Under the pieces are notes generated by a model. That model did not search any database. It was not told the DNA's origin and was given only the letters and a program-made list of their open reading frames with translations. A program made the translations under genes and the position numbers. Below, piece by piece: positions 20,371 through 28,407 of a DNA stretch of 37,465 nucleotides; the first letter of the stretch is position 1; each line of letters begins with the position of its first letter. The DNA is from a virus. The stretch lies in the IMG/VR virus record IMGVR_UViG_3300027861_004152, positions 1 through 37,465 of that record; one strand, given 5' to 3'.

Positions 20371-21618
20371 ATGGTAAAGAAGAGTCAGATTTCGATTATT
20401 TTTGTGGTACTAATTGCGTTTTTTGTTGTTATCTTTGGATCTAGGATTATAGATTCTAATGATTCAACAACAATACAGATCAAACAGGCAGCAATTTCAG
20501 GAGAGATGGAAGCGTTCACAGACCCAGGACTTATTTGGCAGAATTTTGGTAAGCTAATACCTTACCCAAAGTCAAAGCCTTTTTACTTCTCGTCTGAAAC
20601 AGATGAGGGGACTTCAGTAGATCAGTCTATTGCTGTTACATTTAATAATGGCTCTAAGGGTTCGGTAAGTGGTTCCGTATGGTATACTTACCCTCTCATA
20701 AAGACGGATCTTATAGCAATCCATAAGAAATTTACTTCTGATGCAGGAGTAAAAACAGGTCTTATCCAGAAACAGATGAGAAAGCTTGTTAATCTAACAG
20801 CATCTCTTATGAGTCCTGAAGCAGCAATGGTTCAGAAAGAGCTTTTTAACCAGATGTTGAATGATCAAGTCCAGAATGGTCCTTATCTAACTGAGATTGT
20901 AGAGGATACTGTTATCGATTCTATTACAAATGAAGAGACAACTACGGAGGTAGTTAAAATAAAGGAAATTGATGGTATTCAGTTGAGAGGTGAGAATCCT
21001 TTTGAGGATTGGAATATAACAATTTCACAGGTCGATGTACCTACTATAATCACTGATACCACAACAGAAACAATGATCAAGAAGCGTAGAGATGCTGAGA
21101 TGCAGATCATGGTTGCCAAAGCAGAGGTCGAGACAGCAAACCAAAATGAAAAGAAAATTATTGCTGAAGGTAAGAAAGAGGTTGCTGCGAGGCAGTATGA
21201 GGCTCTACAGGCTAAGATGCTTGCTACAACAAAGGCAGAAGAGCTTAAGGAAGTAGCAATTATTGCAGCTCAGAGAGAGAGGGAAGTTAATGAGCAGAAG
21301 CTAGAAGCTGCTCTTATTGATAAGAAGACTGCTGAAGCAGAGAAAGCAGCTATTCTTTTTCGTAAGTCAGGTGAGGCTGAAGGCAAGAAGATGATCATGG
21401 AGGCAGATGGTGCTCTTGAGATAAAAGTTAATGCTTGGCTTCAGTCAGAGCAGTATTGGGCAGAAGCATCTAAGAGTTGGCCAGCCATGGTGCCTACAAT
21501 TGTTAATGGCGGATCTGGAGATGGAAATACTACAAACGCCATGTCTATGCTAGAGATAATGGCTACTAAGGCTGCAAAGGATCTTGCACTTGATATGAAG
21601 ATGGGCGCAACTGAGTAA
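20371..21618 (+). CDS. SPFH/band-7 (prohibitin-flotillin-like) membrane protein
   Basis: 415 residues from the ATG at 20371 (GGAGAG spacing matches other genes here; an ATG at 20356 overlaps that site). One N-terminal membrane anchor (ISIIFVVLIAFFVVIFG), then an SPFH-like beta-rich domain, then a long Ala/Glu-rich helix (AKAEVETANQNEKK, AAQREREVNEQ) typical of flotillin/prohibitin oligomers. SPFH proteins form membrane rings or microdomains. Its role in a phage is unknown; host membrane remodelling or protease control are possible. Confidence 0.78.
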   Translation: MVKKSQISIIFVVLIAFFVVIFGSRIIDSNDSTTIQIKQAAISGEMEAFTDPGLIWQNFGKLIPYPKSKPFYFSSETDEGTSVDQSIAVTFNNGSKGSVSGSVWYTYPLIKTDLIAIHKKFTSDAGVKTGLIQKQMRKLVNLTASLMSPEAAMVQKELFNQMLNDQVQNGPYLTEIVEDTVIDSITNEETTTEVVKIKEIDGIQLRGENPFEDWNITISQVDVPTIITDTTTETMIKKRRDAEMQIMVAKAEVETANQNEKKIIAEGKKEVAARQYEALQAKMLATTKAEELKEVAIIAAQREREVNEQKLEAALIDKKTAEAEKAAILFRKSGEAEGKKMIMEADGALEIKVNAWLQSEQYWAEASKSWPAMVPTIVNGGSGDGNTTNAMSMLEIMATKAAKDLALDMKMGATE

Positions 21619-21626
21619 ATTTAAAT

Positions 21627-21652
21627 AGGGGTGGGCTTTACGGCCTACTCCT
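21627..21652 (+). terminator. Hairpin after the SPFH gene
   Basis: AGGGGTGGGC (21627-21636) pairs with GCCTACTCCT (21643-21652), 10 bp including two G-U pairs, 6-nt loop. No T-run follows, so it may be a processing or attenuation stem rather than a true terminator. Confidence 0.45.
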
Positions 21653-21664
21653 AAAGGCTTTAAA

Positions 21665-22225
21665 ATGATACTTTTGATTGGTAGATGTTGCGAAAAGTTA
21701 ATTCCTTATTTAGATTCTATAAGAGAAGATTATTGTTTTGTTCCAGATGAGAAGATAGATTCAGATTTGGTAAAGCAGCATAATTTCTCTTTTCTTGTTA
21801 GTTTTGGATATAGATACATTTTAACAAAAGATATATTAGATGAGTTTCCTGACAAAGCTATAAATTTACATATCTCTTACTTGCCTTGGAATAAAGGATC
21901 AGATCCTAATTTGTGGAGTTTTGTTGAATCAACACCAAGGGGAATTACTATCCACCATCTGGATGAAGGTCTTGATACAGGGGATATAATCGTTCAAGAT
22001 AAAATCTTCTTTGATGAGAAAGAAACTTTAATCTCAACATATCAAACATTAATACACGAGATTGTTCATTTATTCAAAGCTAACTGGCTTGATATAAAAA
22101 ATGGCGATTCCTCTAGGCAGAAACAGACTGAGAAAGGATCTTATCATTGCTCGAAAGATAAAGCTGCTCTCTATGAGCTACTTAAGGATGGATGGAACAT
22201 ACCTGTTTCTATGTTTGGAGGTTAG
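21665..22225 (+). CDS. Formyltransferase (methionyl-tRNA/sugar N-formyltransferase family)
   Basis: 186 residues. The catalytic core of the formyl-transferase fold is visible: INLHISYLPWNKG, then ITIHHLDEGLDTGDI, which hold the Asn, His and Asp triad. It is shorter than Fmt and lies among sugar genes, so a nucleotide-sugar N-formyltransferase acting on an amino sugar from the PseC-like enzyme is more likely than tRNA formylation. It ends immediately before the GNAT gene. Confidence 0.8.
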   Translation: MILLIGRCCEKLIPYLDSIREDYCFVPDEKIDSDLVKQHNFSFLVSFGYRYILTKDILDEFPDKAINLHISYLPWNKGSDPNLWSFVESTPRGITIHHLDEGLDTGDIIVQDKIFFDEKETLISTYQTLIHEIVHLFKANWLDIKNGDSSRQKQTEKGSYHCSKDKAALYELLKDGWNIPVSMFGG

Positions 22226-22798
22226 ATGGAAGAGCTGGAAATAAGATTAAGACCTGTCGAAGAATCAGACTTGTTGCTTTTGAAAGAATGGAGAAACGAC
22301 CCTGAGTTAATGAGCAGAGTAAGAGAATTTAAGATGCTCTCGAATGTAAACCAACGTAAATGGTTTGCTACTCTTTATGATGATTCGTTTCCACATAATC
22401 TTATGTTTTGTATAGAATGCCTTAAAGAGTCTAGTCATATCACCAATATTGGTGATGGAGATTGGGAAATCATAAGGAATCCTGATACAATAGGCTGTTG
22501 TGGTCTTTGCTATGTTGATTATATAAACAGATCTGCAGAGATAAGCCTTTATATTGGTGATGAAAAACATAGGAATAAAGGTTTTGGAACTATGGCTCTG
22601 TCTGAGCTTAAGAAAAAAGCTTTTGATGATATGAATCTTGTTAGACTGTGGACAGAAATATACAGTATGAATGAACCTTTTATCAAGCTTGTAGAGAAAG
22701 CTGGATATACAAGAGAAGCAACATTGAAGAACACGGTTTATAAAAATGGTGTTTGGAGAGATAGTCATTACTATACTCTTTTCAAAGGAGAGTTATGA
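22226..22798 (+). CDS. GNAT-family N-acetyltransferase (PseH-like)
   Basis: 190 residues. LRPVEESDLLLLKEWRNDPE at the N-terminus, YIGDEKHRNKGFG (acetyl-CoA pyrophosphate loop) and a C-terminal IKLVEKAGYTREA are GNAT hallmarks of the RimJ/RimL and PseH type. In this context it probably N-acetylates an amino-sugar nucleotide. Confidence 0.82.
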   Translation: MEELEIRLRPVEESDLLLLKEWRNDPELMSRVREFKMLSNVNQRKWFATLYDDSFPHNLMFCIECLKESSHITNIGDGDWEIIRNPDTIGCCGLCYVDYINRSAEISLYIGDEKHRNKGFGTMALSELKKKAFDDMNLVRLWTEIYSMNEPFIKLVEKAGYTREATLKNTVYKNGVWRDSHYYTLFKGEL

Positions 22799-23880
22799 AG
22801 CTTATTATTGTAGAAAATTTTCATCCTGATATCCTTGATTACAAGAATGAAACTATTTTTGCTTTGAACCCAAAGGCTTGTTCTGATTTAGATGATAACG
22901 GTGTTTTCTACAATGTGTTAGATTCTTTAGGTAGTTTCACTACTGATAATAAGTTTTTCAGCTGGTTTGAAAGCTTTATAAAAGTTTTACAATTCCATCA
23001 TTTTAAAAATACCGATTTGGTTTTTGATTGCGTTGCTCCTTTGCATTCAATGATACCTAATTTCATTAATAGGGCATTGCAATACGAAGCCTTGTTTGAT
23101 AACCACAAACCCGAAGAGGTGATTTATTTTGTCTCTCAACAAAGTAGAATAAGAGAGATCACTCAAGAATTAGAATTTAAAAGGATGAGTATTTTTCACC
23201 TTCTTTACTCTTCTATGTGGAAAATGGAAAACCCTAATAGTTGTTTTATTAGGTATACAAATGATAAGCCTTATAAAAGATTGACTTCCAGGTTTAGAGA
23301 TACGAAATACATAAGAGGTGTTTTAGACTATATTCGATGCCTTGAATTTCTACCAAAATACAGAAAAGAAAATATCTTATTTGTTAATAGGATCCCCAAT
23401 GAGATAAGAGATGCTAAATTAAAAGGATATGGGGTTAATATCATTACTCCTGAAAGTTATTTGCCTCAAAGTTCTGAGAAGAATAGCGGGATTCATAATT
23501 CTGTATATCAGACTATCGAAGATAATTATGGAATTCCTATAAAAATAAGTAGTAGAATTTTAGATCGAGTTTTAGAGTACTACGTTTATCAGTACCTCCC
23601 TTTGGTTCTTAGATATAAGGAAGCATATTTAAACCATTTTAGACAAGTAAAATATGATTGTGTTGTTTTTAGACATAGGACAGTTCCTTACCAGTTTGGT
23701 GCATATTTAGCAACGAAAGAGGTTGGAATAAAAACCGTTTATATTCGGCATGGGTGGGATGCCTTTTATAACCCTATAACTTATAAAGTAAGGAGAGGTG
23801 TTTACGATTACTTTGTTTGCCCCACTGAAGATTCAAAAGAGTCGCTAATCAGCAAAGGAGTAGATTATGAAGTCTTGTAA
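22795..23880 (+). CDS. Glycan transferase-like protein, N-terminal part of a split gene
   Basis: 361 residues; ATGA overlap with the GNAT gene. The C-terminal part (TVYIRHGWDAFYNP, then YDYFVCPTEDSKESL) resembles the middle of GT-B-like CDP-glycerol transferase or capsule glycosyltransferases, which normally continue with a K-x-LLYAPT strand. That continuation is found in the next gene in another frame. The N-terminal part is not recognised. It probably acts on surface polysaccharide. Confidence 0.6.
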   Translation: MKLIIVENFHPDILDYKNETIFALNPKACSDLDDNGVFYNVLDSLGSFTTDNKFFSWFESFIKVLQFHHFKNTDLVFDCVAPLHSMIPNFINRALQYEALFDNHKPEEVIYFVSQQSRIREITQELEFKRMSIFHLLYSSMWKMENPNSCFIRYTNDKPYKRLTSRFRDTKYIRGVLDYIRCLEFLPKYRKENILFVNRIPNEIRDAKLKGYGVNIITPESYLPQSSEKNSGIHNSVYQTIEDNYGIPIKISSRILDRVLEYYVYQYLPLVLRYKEAYLNHFRQVKYDCVVFRHRTVPYQFGAYLATKEVGIKTVYIRHGWDAFYNPITYKVRRGVYDYFVCPTEDSKESLISKGVDYEVL

Positions 23881-24370
23881 AACGCTGCTATATGCACCAA
23901 CACTTTATGCAGGAGATGTTTCGGGATTCAATATTATTTCTGATTCAGCATATTATCTTTGGCAATCTATGCTCTGGAATTTTTTAGAAACAAAAAAAGA
24001 TTGGGATTTTATCTGGAAGGGAATACCAAGAAGCTGTCATGTAGAAGATCCTTTCCAAAATAAGAAGGCAAAGAATATAAGGTATAGCTCTAATTCTTTG
24101 AAATCTGAGTTTGGAAACGCAGATAAGATATTGTTAGATTTTCCATCAACGCCTTTATACGAGGCGATAACGGCAGAGAAAGAGATTCTTTGTTTTTCTT
24201 TATTTGGTTCAGAATTTATAAGAAGCAATGTAAGAGATAGGGTTTCAATTCCTAAAGATCCTGATCAGGCTTTATCATTTATTGATCATTTCCTGAATGA
24301 TAGATATAAAATCAAACAGAAGTCAAAACTAAAGAAGAATAATATTGATTGGAAAAAAATAGTTATGTAG
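23867..24370 (+). CDS. Glycan transferase-like protein, C-terminal part of a split gene
   Basis: 167 residues. It begins KTLLYAPTLYAGD, continues through KILLDFPSTPLYEAI, the sugar-nucleotide-binding lobe pattern of CDP-glycerol transferase/GT-B enzymes. It overlaps the preceding ORF by 14 bp but has its own AAAGGAG 6 nt before ATG, so it may be a genuinely separate, coupled subunit rather than a frameshift error. The TAG stop overlaps the 5' end of tRNA-Gln by 2 bp. Confidence 0.6.
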   Translation: MKSCKTLLYAPTLYAGDVSGFNIISDSAYYLWQSMLWNFLETKKDWDFIWKGIPRSCHVEDPFQNKKAKNIRYSSNSLKSEFGNADKILLDFPSTPLYEAITAEKEILCFSLFGSEFIRSNVRDRVSIPKDPDQALSFIDHFLNDRYKIKQKSKLKKNNIDWKKIVM

Positions 24371-24445
24371 GGGAATAGTTCAGTCTGGTAGAACATCGGT
24401 TTTTGGGGCCGAGTGTCGCAGGTCCGAATCCTGCTTCCCCTGCCA
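24369..24445 (+). tRNA. tRNA-Gln (TTG)
   Basis: Acceptor AGGGGAA/TTCCCCT, D-arm GTTC-AGTCTGGTA-GAAC, anticodon stem TCGGT/GCCGA with loop TTTTGGG (anticodon TTG), T-arm GCAGG-TCCGAAT-CCTGC, G73 as expected for Gln, encoded CCA. The T-loop has C where T55 is nearly universal. It starts inside the stop codon of the preceding CDS. Confidence 0.93.
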
Positions 24446-24496
24446 AATTTTATATGTTCGAATCTATACGAAAATGGTTAAAATAAGGAGCAAGTG

Positions 24497-25093
24497 ATGA
24501 AGAAATCAGAGAGAAAACTATGTACAATAACAGAAGAGTGGGAACGTATGCAGACTAGGAAAGAGAAAGAGGAAGAGGAAAAATTATATATATGTGACCA
24601 TGCAGAGGAGTGTGGAAGCAAAGTGTGTGGCCATATAAGGCCACACACATGCAATGCCAGTTTCTGTGGTCGCACATATTGCATAAGCAATGAAATGATT
24701 GGCGCAAAATGCATACCTTACAAAGAGAAAGAGGAGACAAAAAGGATGTGGATCATACACGAGTGTGAAATAGACCTGGAAGGAACGCATGATCTTAATA
24801 TATGCATATATGATGGATATGGGAATAGAGTATATAAGGCAGATGCTGAATTGATCCCAGATGACTGGATAACCGATAAAATCATGGCGGAGGGCTCATC
24901 AAACGAGTTTAGAACAATCCACATAAAGCCACCCACCAAGCAGGAAACAGTGGATGAGGTTATAGAGAGGATGCCACTAGTGACTGAGCATAGGAAAGCT
25001 TTCTTAAATGGGGATAATAACGCTACTATGTCAAAGTATCTATCTAATCTTGAAGCTTGGCAAAAAGATCTCGAAGCAGCAAGAAAAATGTAG
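24497..25093 (+). CDS. Cys/His-rich protein of unknown function
   Basis: 198 residues from the ATG at 24497 (AAGGAG 6 nt upstream; GTG at 24494 less likely). After a charged helix, residues about 33-70 hold many Cys and His (CDHAEECG, CGHIRPHTCN, CGRTYC), probably binding zinc. The remaining 120 residues are not recognised. Codon choice looks less AT-biased than in its neighbours, and the gene carries a strong internal hairpin. Confidence 0.6.
   Translation: MKKSERKLCTITEEWERMQTRKEKEEEEKLYICDHAEECGSKVCGHIRPHTCNASFCGRTYCISNEMIGAKCIPYKEKEETKRMWIIHECEIDLEGTHDLNICIYDGYGNRVYKADAELIPDDWITDKIMAEGSSNEFRTIHIKPPTKQETVDEVIERMPLVTEHRKAFLNGDNNATMSKYLSNLEAWQKDLEAARKM
24623..24648 (+). repeat. Perfect 10-bp inverted repeat inside the Cys-rich CDS
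   Basis: GTGTGTGGCC and GGCCACACAC separated by six bases. The stem would be very stable in the mRNA; it falls in the segment encoding the Cys/His cluster. Confidence 0.9.
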
Positions 25094-25119
25094 AGAATGT
25101 TATTTTTAAAGGAGAACAA

Positions 25120-26079
25120 ATGAACGTATTGATAACTGGCGGAACAGGCAGTCTTGGAAAAACTCTTGTCAAGCTCTTGCTGCCACGAATAAATGTAGAT
25201 CGAATTGTTATCTATTCCAGGGACGAATTGAAACAGTGGGAAATGCAAAAAAACTTTAATGATCCTAAACTAAGATATTTCATCGGTGATGTTAGAGATC
25301 TTTCTAGATTAGATAGAGCTATGAAAGGAATTGATGTTGTTATCCATACCGCAGCTATGAAGCAAGTTCCTGCTTGTGAATACCAACCTTTCGAAGCAGT
25401 GAAAACGAATATCATAGGTGCTCAAAACGTTATAGATACTAGTATTTCAAATGAAGTGGCTAGGGTTATAGCTCTTAGTACAGATAAGGCTGTAGATCCG
25501 GTAAATCATTATGGTGCTACAAAAAAGACAGCTGAAGGTTTATTTATTGCCGGTAATGTTTGTGGTAATAAAAAGACTATTTTTTCAAATGTTCGTTATG
25601 GAAATGTTTTAGCAAGTAGAGGCTCTGTTGTTCAACTCTTTAAAGAGCAAGCAGAGACAGGCCGAATAACCATCACTGACCCCAGGATGACAAGGTTCTG
25701 GTGGACTCTTGACGAAGCTGCTAATTTCGTCTTAGATTGTCTTCTTTTTATGAAAGGTGGTGAGACCTTCGCTCCTAAGATAAAAGCTTCCTCTCTGCTT
25801 GATTTGGCAGCTTGTGTTGCTCCTCAAGCAAAATATGAGACTATTGGGATTAGACCTGGAGAAAAATTACATGAAATACTTATTTCCCCTCATGAAGTTG
25901 AGAAAACATATAATCTCTATTGGGGTGCTTATGCGGTTTATCCTGAGTTTCCTTTTTTTAGTTTCCCTGATTATAATAGAGATAATCCTGTTTTGCTAGA
26001 ATTCAAATATACTTCTGATGCTGAAGAGTTTGTTATGACAAAAGAAGAACTAAACACTCTAATCAAAAAGGTTTTATAA
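25120..26079 (+). CDS. PseB-like UDP-GlcNAc 4,6-dehydratase (SDR)
   Basis: 319 residues from the ATG at 25120 (AAAGGAGAAC upstream). Extended SDR: GGTGSLG NAD-binding loop, AAMKQVPACEYQPFEA, LSTDKAVDP, YGATKK (catalytic Tyr and Lys), RYGNVLASRGSV and RPGEKLHEIL. These are the signatures of the inverting PseB/FlaA1-type dehydratase that makes the 4-keto-6-deoxy sugar used by PseC. It sits one gene upstream of a cytidylyltransferase. Confidence 0.9.
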   Translation: MNVLITGGTGSLGKTLVKLLLPRINVDRIVIYSRDELKQWEMQKNFNDPKLRYFIGDVRDLSRLDRAMKGIDVVIHTAAMKQVPACEYQPFEAVKTNIIGAQNVIDTSISNEVARVIALSTDKAVDPVNHYGATKKTAEGLFIAGNVCGNKKTIFSNVRYGNVLASRGSVVQLFKEQAETGRITITDPRMTRFWWTLDEAANFVLDCLLFMKGGETFAPKIKASSLLDLAACVAPQAKYETIGIRPGEKLHEILISPHEVEKTYNLYWGAYAVYPEFPFFSFPDYNRDNPVLLEFKYTSDAEEFVMTKEELNTLIKKVL

Positions 26080-26793
26080 ATGAAAGACGATTTAGAAGAG
26101 GTGATCTTAATTGTTCCTGCTAAGGGAACGAGCACCAGGGTGCTTAAAAAAAACATGAGATATGTAGGAAGGAAAAGACTTTGGCAACATGCGGTAGAAA
26201 GATGTTTGGATTCTAGAATAGGAGATACTTATTTAAGCACTGAATCAGAAGAACTATGGGAACAAGCAACTCTTGAGACTTCTTATGTAGGATTGAGATT
26301 GATAGCAAGAGAGAAAAGTTTATCTCAAGATAATACCAGGGCGGTTGATGTTTGTCTTGATGTTATAAAAAATACAGAAGTAATTGATAAGAAAATATAC
26401 ACAACTATGATTCTGACTCTACCTACTTCTCCATTAGCTGACGCAATTGATCTTGTCAAGGCTTATCAATTTTTCTTACAAAATTATAGAAAACCTGTTA
26501 TGAGTGTTAATAAAGTAGAAGGTAATCCTGGGTTAAGTTTAGCAAAAACAAAAAATGATAGAGTTTATATCCAAAACGAAAACTGGCAAGAATTGAATAA
26601 TTATCACTACCGCTGTAATGGTGCTGTTTTTATTTGTGATATCAAATCTTTTCAAGAAGAAAAAGAATTTTATATGAAAGATCTTATTGGTTTTGAAATG
26701 CCCGAAGATAGAGGATTAGATATTAATACTCCTTTTGATCTGAAGGTTGCAAATCTTTTATGGAGAGAGAAAAATGAAAATAGTTCTAATTAA
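26080..26793 (+). CDS. CMP-sialic/pseudaminic acid cytidylyltransferase-like (PseF/NeuA family)
   Basis: 237 residues starting one base after the PseB-like stop. ILIVPAKGTSTRVLKKNMR is the nucleotide-binding loop (variant of AR-x-GSKR-x-P-x-KN), with TLPTSPL, RCNGAVFI and EDRGLDINTPFD in the usual order. It would activate a nonulosonic acid with CTP. PseI and PseG equivalents are not in this window. Confidence 0.82.
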   Translation: MKDDLEEVILIVPAKGTSTRVLKKNMRYVGRKRLWQHAVERCLDSRIGDTYLSTESEELWEQATLETSYVGLRLIAREKSLSQDNTRAVDVCLDVIKNTEVIDKKIYTTMILTLPTSPLADAIDLVKAYQFFLQNYRKPVMSVNKVEGNPGLSLAKTKNDRVYIQNENWQELNNYHYRCNGAVFICDIKSFQEEKEFYMKDLIGFEMPEDRGLDINTPFDLKVANLLWREKNENSSN

Positions 26794-28138
26794 TCCTTTA
26801 GTCAGAGAGTGGGCGGAACCTAATTGCTTCCCCTTGGGATTAGGCTATATAGCTACTATTTGTCTTGAAGAGGGGCATGATGTAGAAGTAATTGATCTTA
26901 ACGTGGAAAGAATCTCGGATGAAACCCTAGCAGAAAGAATCAAACACTTAGATCCTGATTTTGTTGGTATAACAGGGATCATAACTCAATATAAAGAAGT
27001 TAAAAAAATATCCAGGATCGCTGCTGCTAATAGAAAAATGGGTTGTGCTATTGTTTGTGGCGGTCCGATTGCAAGTACTATTGAAGAGCTGCTACTGACG
27101 AAAACAGATATAGATATTTGTGTTGATGGAGAAGGAGAAGAGATAATTATTGATCTTCTTACTTGGTGGGAGCAGGATTGTTTCTTGCCTCCAGACTCAA
27201 TAAAAGGTATTTCTTGGATTGACTCTAATGATAATATTATTTATTCAGAGGCAAGGAAACCTTTAAAAGAGATCCCAAATATAAGACCTGCATATAATCT
27301 ATTTAACATGGATGTTTATTTAAATAACCCTATTGCTGCGGAGAACAGAAACAAATGGATTGATGGAAAATCCAATACTGATAGCAAAAGTTTCAATATA
27401 GTCGGAACAAGAGGTTGTCCTTATAACTGTATTTATTGTTACCACAATTTTATGGGACAAGGATACAGAAAAAGGTTGGTCTCTGATATCATAAGAGAAA
27501 TGGATTATCTCAAAGAGACATATAATGCTGACTATATTCATTTTACTGATGATGCCTTTGCCCTAGATAAGAACTTCGTCTTGGAATTTTGTAATGAAGT
27601 AAAGGCTTTAAATATAAAATGGTCCTGTGCAGGGAGAGTAAATCTTGTTACTGATGAGATTGTTTCTACTATGAAAGATTCAGGATGCGTAGGTCTTTGT
27701 TATGGGTTTGAATCAGGAAGTCAAAAAATACTTGATAGAATGAATAAGAAAGCTACTATAGAACAATATAAGAATGCTGTCGCTCTAAATAAAAAATATT
27801 TCGACTACGAAGATTATACTTTTATTATTGGTTGCCCAGATGAAACAGGAGAAACGATAAAGGAGTCTATTCAATTTTGTAAAGAGGTAGGAATTGTACC
27901 AACCGCGGTATTCTTTATGACTCCTTATCCAGGAACACCTTTATTTAATGAGATCGTTTCTGAAGGGTTTCTTGATATAACAGATTTAGATAAATATGAG
28001 CGATATGTTTCTAAGTTAGCAGAGCAAGGAGAGAACGCTATTTTAAATCTTTCGAAAAACTTAACGATAGAAGAGCTTTACGGCTGGCATGATTATTTTA
28101 TTAAGGAAACTCAAGCTTGGAATAAGGAGAAACATTAA
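26774..28138 (+). CDS. B12-binding-domain radical SAM enzyme
   Basis: 454 residues from the ATG at 26774 (GGAGAG upstream). N-terminal cobalamin-binding-type Rossmann domain (INPLVREW, PLGLGYIA, GGPIAS, GEGEE), then the radical SAM core with C215-x3-C219-x2-C222 (RGCPYNCIYCYH) and GFESGSQ. Family members methylate or rearrange unreactive carbons. Inside a sugar operon it may modify a sugar or lipid carrier; the substrate is unknown. Confidence 0.88.
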   Translation: MKIVLINPLVREWAEPNCFPLGLGYIATICLEEGHDVEVIDLNVERISDETLAERIKHLDPDFVGITGIITQYKEVKKISRIAAANRKMGCAIVCGGPIASTIEELLLTKTDIDICVDGEGEEIIIDLLTWWEQDCFLPPDSIKGISWIDSNDNIIYSEARKPLKEIPNIRPAYNLFNMDVYLNNPIAAENRNKWIDGKSNTDSKSFNIVGTRGCPYNCIYCYHNFMGQGYRKRLVSDIIREMDYLKETYNADYIHFTDDAFALDKNFVLEFCNEVKALNIKWSCAGRVNLVTDEIVSTMKDSGCVGLCYGFESGSQKILDRMNKKATIEQYKNAVALNKKYFDYEDYTFIIGCPDETGETIKESIQFCKEVGIVPTAVFFMTPYPGTPLFNEIVSEGFLDITDLDKYERYVSKLAEQGENAILNLSKNLTIEELYGWHDYFIKETQAWNKEKH

Positions 28139-28407
28139 TGGAGTTCGTACATGATGATTGTAGAGATGAAGAAATAAAAGGTTTTCTTGATTCTTTTGAT
28201 AAAAATGTTCAAGAGGAAGAAACTCTAGAGGAAGGAGTTCAAAGAACAATAGCTATGATAGATACTATCGAAGAAAACAAGAAACTCCTTTATCCTAAAG
28301 TAGCAAGGCTTACTTTTTATGTTTTTCAGGAGTTTATAAAGGCAGGGTTTACCGAAGATCATGCAATACAATTAGTTATTAATAACACAAAATTTGGAGG
28401 GATATAA
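28138..28407 (+). CDS. Small hypothetical protein
   Basis: 89 residues; its first base is the last base of the radical SAM stop, and its last base is the first of the PIG-L start. Acidic N-terminal half, helical C-terminal half (TFYVFQEFIKAGFTEDHAIQ). Not recognised; probably a co-translated accessory protein. Confidence 0.6.
   Translation: MEFVHDDCRDEEIKGFLDSFDKNVQEEETLEEGVQRTIAMIDTIEENKKLLYPKVARLTFYVFQEFIKAGFTEDHAIQLVINNTKFGGI

Noticed and set aside
22307-22768. Minus-strand ORF of 153 codons opposite the GNAT gene
   Set aside because: Shadow of a well-supported plus-strand acetyltransferase; no family features or ribosome binding site.
24718-25248. Minus-strand ORF of 176 codons spanning two genes
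   Set aside because: Antisense to the end of the Cys-rich gene and the PseB-like start; composition is that of a reverse-frame artefact.
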